DNA of 10,218 nucleotides from Spirochaeta sp. (GTDB lineage: Bacteria; Spirochaetota; Spirochaetia; DSM-27196; SLAA01): positions 1 to 10,218 of the forward strand of contig JAIVHN010000082.1 of the NCBI GenBank assembly GCA_020201015.1, given 5' to 3'. Made by a program: the position numbers and the translations under genes. Of the stretch, positions 7,077 through 10,218 are shown one piece after another. The number at the start of each line of letters is the position of its first letter. The stretch's first letter is position 1. The notes beneath the pieces were generated by a model that made no database searches, had not been told where the DNA came from, and was given only the letters and a program-made list of their open reading frames with translations.

Positions 7077-7130
7077 CCTATACCCCATAGAATTAATAGT
7101 GTATAGTCTACGCTTTAAGGAGGGTATAGG
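7077..7130. repeat. Inverted repeat upstream of cysK overlapping its ribosome binding site
   Basis: CCTATACCC (7077-7085) is perfectly complementary to GGGTATAGG (7122-7130), which directly abuts the cysK ATG and shares the end of the AAGGAGGG site (7117-7124). A third element, GTATAG (7101-7106), could pair with CTATAC in the left arm instead. If the transcript includes the left arm, two mutually exclusive stems are possible, one of which covers the ribosome binding site. Whether the transcript starts that far upstream is not known. Confidence 0.4.
7080..7104. promoter_or_regulatory. 25-bp imperfect palindrome, candidate Rrf2/IscR-like operator of cysK-metY
   Basis: The element begins ATACCCCATAG and ends TAGTGTAT, with an A/T-rich centre. 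It has the same length and outer ATA...TAT ends as the E. coli IscR type 1 site and fits about 19 of 25 degenerate positions by my hand alignment, although the inner GACT/AGTC core is poorly kept. It overlaps candidate -10 boxes (TAGAAT at 7088-7093 and TATAGT at 7102-7107), neither of which has a good -35. Rrf2-family regulators, such as CymR in Firmicutes, control cysteine synthesis elsewhere. The assignment is inference from shape and position. Confidence 0.35.
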
Positions 7131-8063
7131 ATGAAACCGGTTAACTCCGTAACAGAACTTATTGGGAAGACTCCGCTTGTGCGCTTACACAGCTTTGCTC
7201 CCGAGTCCGGAGCGAATGTCGAGCTCTACGGAAAGTTGGAGAATAGAAATCCTGGTGCCAGCGTGAAGGACCGGATTGGCCTGGCAATGATAGAGGCGGC
7301 CGAGGAGTCGGGGGAGCTGAAGCCTGGGGGTTCAATAGTAGAGGCAACCAGTGGCAACACCGGCATTGCCCTGGCCTACATTGGTGCGGTTAAGGGGTAT
7401 AAGGTCGTTCTAACTATGCCCGACACTATGAGCATTGAGCGACGGCGACTGCTTTCGGCATATGGGGCCGAGCTTAATCTAACTGCAGGGACCCAGGGTA
7501 TGAAGGGCGCGGTTGTACGGGCTGAGGAAATAGTTGCGGAACGCAGCGGAGCGGTACTTATGCGGCAGTTTGCTAATGCCGCCAATCCGGAAGCACATCG
7601 GCGAACTACAGCTGAGGAAATATGGCAGGATCTTGATGGAGAGGTAGATATTTTTGTGGCCGGGGTTGGCACCGGGGGAACACTCACTGGTGTTGGTAGC
7701 GTACTCAAACAGCGCAACGCGGGAATAACGTTGATTGCGGTTGAGCCTGCGGACTCCCCTGTGCTTTCCGGTGGAGCGCCTGGTCCGCATCGCATTCAGG
7801 GTATTGGTGCCGGGTTTGTGCCCGAGGTACTGGAGCAAAGCTTGATTGACGAGGTCATTCAGGTAAAGTCCGAGCATGCAGGCGAGGCCGCGCGCAGGCT
7901 CGCCGAGAAAGAAGGCATTCTTACCGGCATTTCGGCCGGGGCCAATGTGTACGCGGCGGCTCAGGTTGCCGCCCGGCCGGAGAACGCTGGCAAGCGCATA
8001 GTTACAATTATCTGTGATACCGGAGAACGGTATTTAAGCACCTGGCTTTTCGACAACGTCTAA
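7131..8063 (+). CDS. cysK: Cysteine synthase A (O-acetylserine sulfhydrylase)
   Basis: This 310-residue cytoplasmic PLP enzyme makes L-cysteine and acetate from O-acetyl-L-serine and sulfide. PLP lysine K46 sits in NPGASVKDR, the substrate loop TSGNTG is at 73-78, the phosphate-binding glycine loop GTGGT at 180-184, GISAGAN at 266-272, and the end ICDTGERYLSTWLF is the family's C-terminal signature. The length is normal for CysK/CysM. I favour CysK over CysM or cystathionine beta-synthase because there is no extra domain and TSGNTG and the C-terminus match closely. The ATG follows AAGGAGGG with good spacing. It is the first gene of a pair with metY, only 13 bp apart. No serine acetyltransferase gene (cysE) is in the window. 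The upstream DNA holds a possible operator and an inverted repeat. Confidence 0.95.
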   Translation: MKPVNSVTELIGKTPLVRLHSFAPESGANVELYGKLENRNPGASVKDRIGLAMIEAAEESGELKPGGSIVEATSGNTGIALAYIGAVKGYKVVLTMPDTMSIERRRLLSAYGAELNLTAGTQGMKGAVVRAEEIVAERSGAVLMRQFANAANPEAHRRTTAEEIWQDLDGEVDIFVAGVGTGGTLTGVGSVLKQRNAGITLIAVEPADSPVLSGGAPGPHRIQGIGAGFVPEVLEQSLIDEVIQVKSEHAGEAARRLAEKEGILTGISAGANVYAAAQVAARPENAGKRIVTIICDTGERYLSTWLFDNV

Positions 8064-8076
8064 GGAGGGACCCCGT

Positions 8077-9363
8077 ATGAGTACACAAAAACTGGAAACA
8101 CTGGCGATACATGCCGGTTTAGGAAAAGAGTCTGGCGGTGAGCCAAGCCGAGCTCCAGCGGTACATAGAACAACCGCGTATAACTTTCGTGATACCACTC
8201 ACGCTGCAGATCTTTTTGCGCTAAAAGAGCTTGGGTACATCTACACCCGCCTCCAAAATCCGACTCAGGATGTGCTTGAACAGCGGCTTGCCGCGTTAGA
8301 CGGAGGTGCGGCTGCCTTGGCACTAGCCTCGGGGACCTCGGCGGTGTTCTATTCCATAATTAATATAGCCGGGAAGGGTGATGAAATCGTCTCAAGTAGT
8401 CATCTGTATGGCGGAACCTACACAATGTTTAACGACATTCTGCCGCAGTTTGGAATTACGGTTCACTTTGTCGATCCTACCGACCTTGGGGGCATTGAGG
8501 CTGCAGTTAATGATCGTACGCGCGCGGTATTTATCGAAACCATCGGAAACCCGGGACTGACGGTTCCCGACTTCGAGGCGGTTGCCGCGATAGCACATGG
8601 CTCTGGAATACCCCTCATTGCAGATGCTACCTTCACGACCCCGGCGCTGTTCCGACCCTTGGATCATGGGGTCGATATCGCGGTCTACTCGCTGACAAAG
8701 TGGATAGGTGGACACGGCACCGGCATTGGTGGCGCGGTAGTGGACTCGGGACGTTTTGACTGGAAAAATCCTAAGTTCCGCACGTTAAATGAACCCGACG
8801 GTAGCTATCACGATGTGCGCTTTGCGCATGACCTGGGAGATCTTTCGCCCCTTGCCTACATCCTCCGTATGCGACTGGTGCCACTGCGTAACCTTGGTGC
8901 CGCAATTGCTCCGGACAACGCCTGGATCTTTCTGCAAGGCATTGAGACCTTGTCGCTGCGAATGGAACGGCATTCTGAGAACGGTGCAGCGGTGGCCGAG
9001 TATCTGCAGAAGCATCCTAAAGTTGAGTGGGTGCGGTATCCGGGGCTAAAGGAACATCCGACACATGCGCATGCAAAGAAGTACTTCACGAACGGATTTG
9101 GCGGCATGGTGGTGTTTGGTATAAAGGGTGGGCGTCCTGCCGGTGAAACCTTCATCAATGGGGTTGAGCTTTTTTCGCATGTTGCAAACGTTGGTGACGC
9201 AAAGTCGCTGGCAATACATCCGGCCAGCACCACGCACTCACAGCTCGATGACGCACAGCAGGCTGCGGCCAATGTAGATGCGGGCTTGGTGCGACTATCC
9301 ATTGGGATTGAGCACATTGACGATATCCTGGCCGATCTCGAGCAGTCGCTCGCCAAGGTCTAA
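8077..9363 (+). CDS. metY: O-acetylhomoserine sulfhydrylase (O-acetylhomoserine aminocarboxypropyltransferase)
   Basis: This 428-residue fold-type I PLP enzyme of the Cys/Met metabolism family is predicted to make homocysteine from O-acetylhomoserine and sulfide, the direct sulfhydrylation route to methionine; some members also accept O-acetylserine. The PLP lysine is K208 in YSLTKWIGGHGTGIGG. YTRLQNPTQDVLEQRLAALDGG (56-77) is the tetramer-contact/phosphate region. D183 in IADATFTTPALFRP should bind the ring nitrogen. The insertion with EPDGSYHDVRF and the C-terminal FSHVANVGDAKSLAIHPASTTHSQL plus RLSIGIEHIDDI are specific to MetY as opposed to MetB/MetC. Position 184 is alanine where relatives usually have asparagine (DNTF). 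The ribosome site AAGGAGGG overlaps the cysK stop codon, so the two genes are an operon and probably translationally coupled. Confidence 0.95.
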   Translation: MSTQKLETLAIHAGLGKESGGEPSRAPAVHRTTAYNFRDTTHAADLFALKELGYIYTRLQNPTQDVLEQRLAALDGGAAALALASGTSAVFYSIINIAGKGDEIVSSSHLYGGTYTMFNDILPQFGITVHFVDPTDLGGIEAAVNDRTRAVFIETIGNPGLTVPDFEAVAAIAHGSGIPLIADATFTTPALFRPLDHGVDIAVYSLTKWIGGHGTGIGGAVVDSGRFDWKNPKFRTLNEPDGSYHDVRFAHDLGDLSPLAYILRMRLVPLRNLGAAIAPDNAWIFLQGIETLSLRMERHSENGAAVAEYLQKHPKVEWVRYPGLKEHPTHAHAKKYFTNGFGGMVVFGIKGGRPAGETFINGVELFSHVANVGDAKSLAIHPASTTHSQLDDAQQAAANVDAGLVRLSIGIEHIDDILADLEQSLAKV

Positions 9364-9392
9364 GAAGGTAACAAGCGTTTCAAAGATCTATC

Positions 9393-9422
9393 TTGCGAAA
9401 ACATGGGGCGAGTGGCTATACT
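9393..9422 (+). promoter_or_regulatory. Sigma70-type promoter for the gene at 9429
   Basis: TTGCGA (9393-9398) and TATACT (9417-9422) are separated by 18 bp. The ATG at 9429 starts 7 nt past the -10 box, which is the expected transcription start. With no Shine-Dalgarno in between, the mRNA would be leaderless. It lies in the 65-bp gap after metY, where I see no clear terminator, so readthrough from cysK-metY is also possible. Confidence 0.5.
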
Positions 9423-9428
9423 CGGCCC
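9406..9428. repeat. Dyad over the -10 box, ending at the start codon
   Basis: GGGCGAGT (9406-9413) and ACTCGGCCC (9420-9428) form an inverted repeat with one extra G and a 6-nt centre (GGCTAT). It covers part of the -10 box TATACT and stops one base before the ATG at 9429. It could be an operator. Alternatively, as a hairpin in metY readthrough RNA, it could act as a weak terminator, though no T-run follows. Confidence 0.4.
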
Positions 9429-10218
9429 ATGTATCGTGCCCCTACTCACCAGCAAACGCAGAACCTCGGCGGCCCGGAGATAGAGCCCGGCGAAAAGAAA
9501 ATGCTGCGGCGATTCGCGGATGCGCTGCACCGTGAGTCCTGGGGAAGGACTGTGCTTGGTCTTGCCTGGACCGCTGGGCCTGTAACCTATTTTGCGTTGT
9601 ACGGCGGTTACTACATAAGCTACGGTTCCGCACCACCTACTAACCTCATCCTGTACTTCGCGGTGTATACCGGTCTTGCCGGTGTATTTGCTGTTGTCCT
9701 GCGCATTATGTACCATGTTGTGCGCGGTGGCGAAAAAGAAGAGGCTGAGCGCCTACTGACCGAGGTGCTTGGGGACATTCCAAACGTCCTTATGACGGCA
9801 AGAAACCAACTGCTTGAGGGCTATGACGTAAGTAACCGCCGGTTGCTTGCTGCTAAACACGTCATTGAAAACTCCGACGCAGTTCCAAATGCTGTTGCGC
9901 GGGCCGTGTATGACCTGACCGGTAGCCAGCAGTTAGCAGACGCGATTGAGGGGATTGATGTGTATCGGCGAGGCGGACTCTATTCGCGGGTAGCCGACCT
10001 GCGCCTCGAAGTGCAACCGGAGCTCGAAGGTGCCTTAGAGGACCTAAGGAAACGAGCGCCAGCGCTGGCAGATCTACTGTATGACCGTTTTCACGGCCGT
10101 GTAACCGACAAGGCAGCGGGCCGCATGCGGACTGAAGGTTTTCTTGAGCGGATACTGAGCACTGGCGAGAACGATAACTTCACCTTTCTCAGCCTGAGTG
10201 ATGTTGATGAAATAATGG
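9429..10218 (+). CDS. Unrecognised two-helix membrane protein (3' end outside window)
   Basis: The frame from ATG 9429 is open for 263 codons to the window edge, so the protein is incomplete. It begins MYRAPTHQQTQNLGGPEIEP. Two hydrophobic segments follow, at about 41-64 (VLGLAWTAGPVTYFALYGGYY) and 72-98 (NLILYFAVYTGLAGVFAVVL), joined by a very short loop to make a helical hairpin. From 100 onward it is soluble and charge-rich, predicted helical (GGEKEEAERLLTEVLGDIPNVLMTARNQLLEGYD), and by the basic residues at both outer flanks probably cytoplasmic. I recognise no domain. No Shine-Dalgarno precedes 9429; ATG 9501 (M25) has only a weak AAAAGAAA before it, and an in-frame TTG at 9393 coincides with the -35 box. 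Codon use resembles neighbouring genes and the reading frame is long and clean, so I consider it a real gene. Confidence 0.75.
   Translation, partial: MYRAPTHQQTQNLGGPEIEPGEKKMLRRFADALHRESWGRTVLGLAWTAGPVTYFALYGGYYISYGSAPPTNLILYFAVYTGLAGVFAVVLRIMYHVVRGGEKEEAERLLTEVLGDIPNVLMTARNQLLEGYDVSNRRLLAAKHVIENSDAVPNAVARAVYDLTGSQQLADAIEGIDVYRRGGLYSRVADLRLEVQPELEGALEDLRKRAPALADLLYDRFHGRVTDKAAGRMRTEGFLERILSTGENDNFTFLSLSDVDEIM

Noticed and set aside
8856..9356. 166-codon minus-strand frame opposite metY
   Set aside because: Cys/Ser/Pro-rich antisense shadow of a strongly conserved enzyme; no start signals.
1..10218. CRISPR array, insertion sequence, tRNA/rRNA, defence system or prophage
   Set aside because: I found no repeat-spacer pattern, transposase, terminal inverted repeats, RNA gene or phage/defence domain; the genes are housekeeping and envelope functions.

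Overview
The window looks like chromosomal DNA of a free-living, double-membraned (Gram-negative type) bacterium with roughly balanced base composition. The evidence is an RND exporter, an exported M16 protease with a clear signal peptide, and a Mla/MCE-type lipid transporter. A spirochaete is my best guess from the gene mix, but nothing here proves it. Ribosome binding sites are strong (AAGGAGGG-type) at several genes. At least one start is TTG, and two genes appear to be transcribed from almost exactly at their ATG.

Layout from left to right. (1) The 3' end of an RND-family efflux permease (+) ends at 885 and converges on an M16 zinc protease (-). A 10-bp hairpin lies between them, with the RND stop codon in its loop. 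(2) The M16 protease has signal peptide, intact zinc motif and two homologous halves. It follows a PRC-barrel protein gene (-) by 78 bp. The PRC gene looks damaged: its properly initiated 5' end is out of frame with the rest, as if part of the first PRC repeat had been deleted. (3) A compact three-gene operon (-), mlaE-mlaF-mlaD, encodes the permease, ATPase and MCE substrate-binding subunits of a phospholipid/hydrophobic-compound ABC transporter. Its genes overlap, by a 4-nt TTGA and by 44 nt. (4) Divergent from it, cysK-metY (+) encode two PLP enzymes that fix sulfide into cysteine and homocysteine. A long imperfect palindrome resembling an Rrf2/IscR-type operator sits upstream. (5) The window ends inside an unrecognised two-helix membrane protein gene (+) that starts without a Shine-Dalgarno, next to a good promoter and a dyad.

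How the parts work together: MlaE/F/D form one membrane complex, and CysK and MetY use the same sulfide pool with O-acetylserine and O-acetylhomoserine. The RND, protease and PRC genes are envelope-related neighbours with no evident shared pathway. I see no mobile element, CRISPR array, tRNA or rRNA. Most of the window is ordinary. The main oddities are the disrupted PRC gene with its repeat-bearing promoter, the regulatory DNA before cysK, the short MlaD anchor and the leaderless start at 9429.
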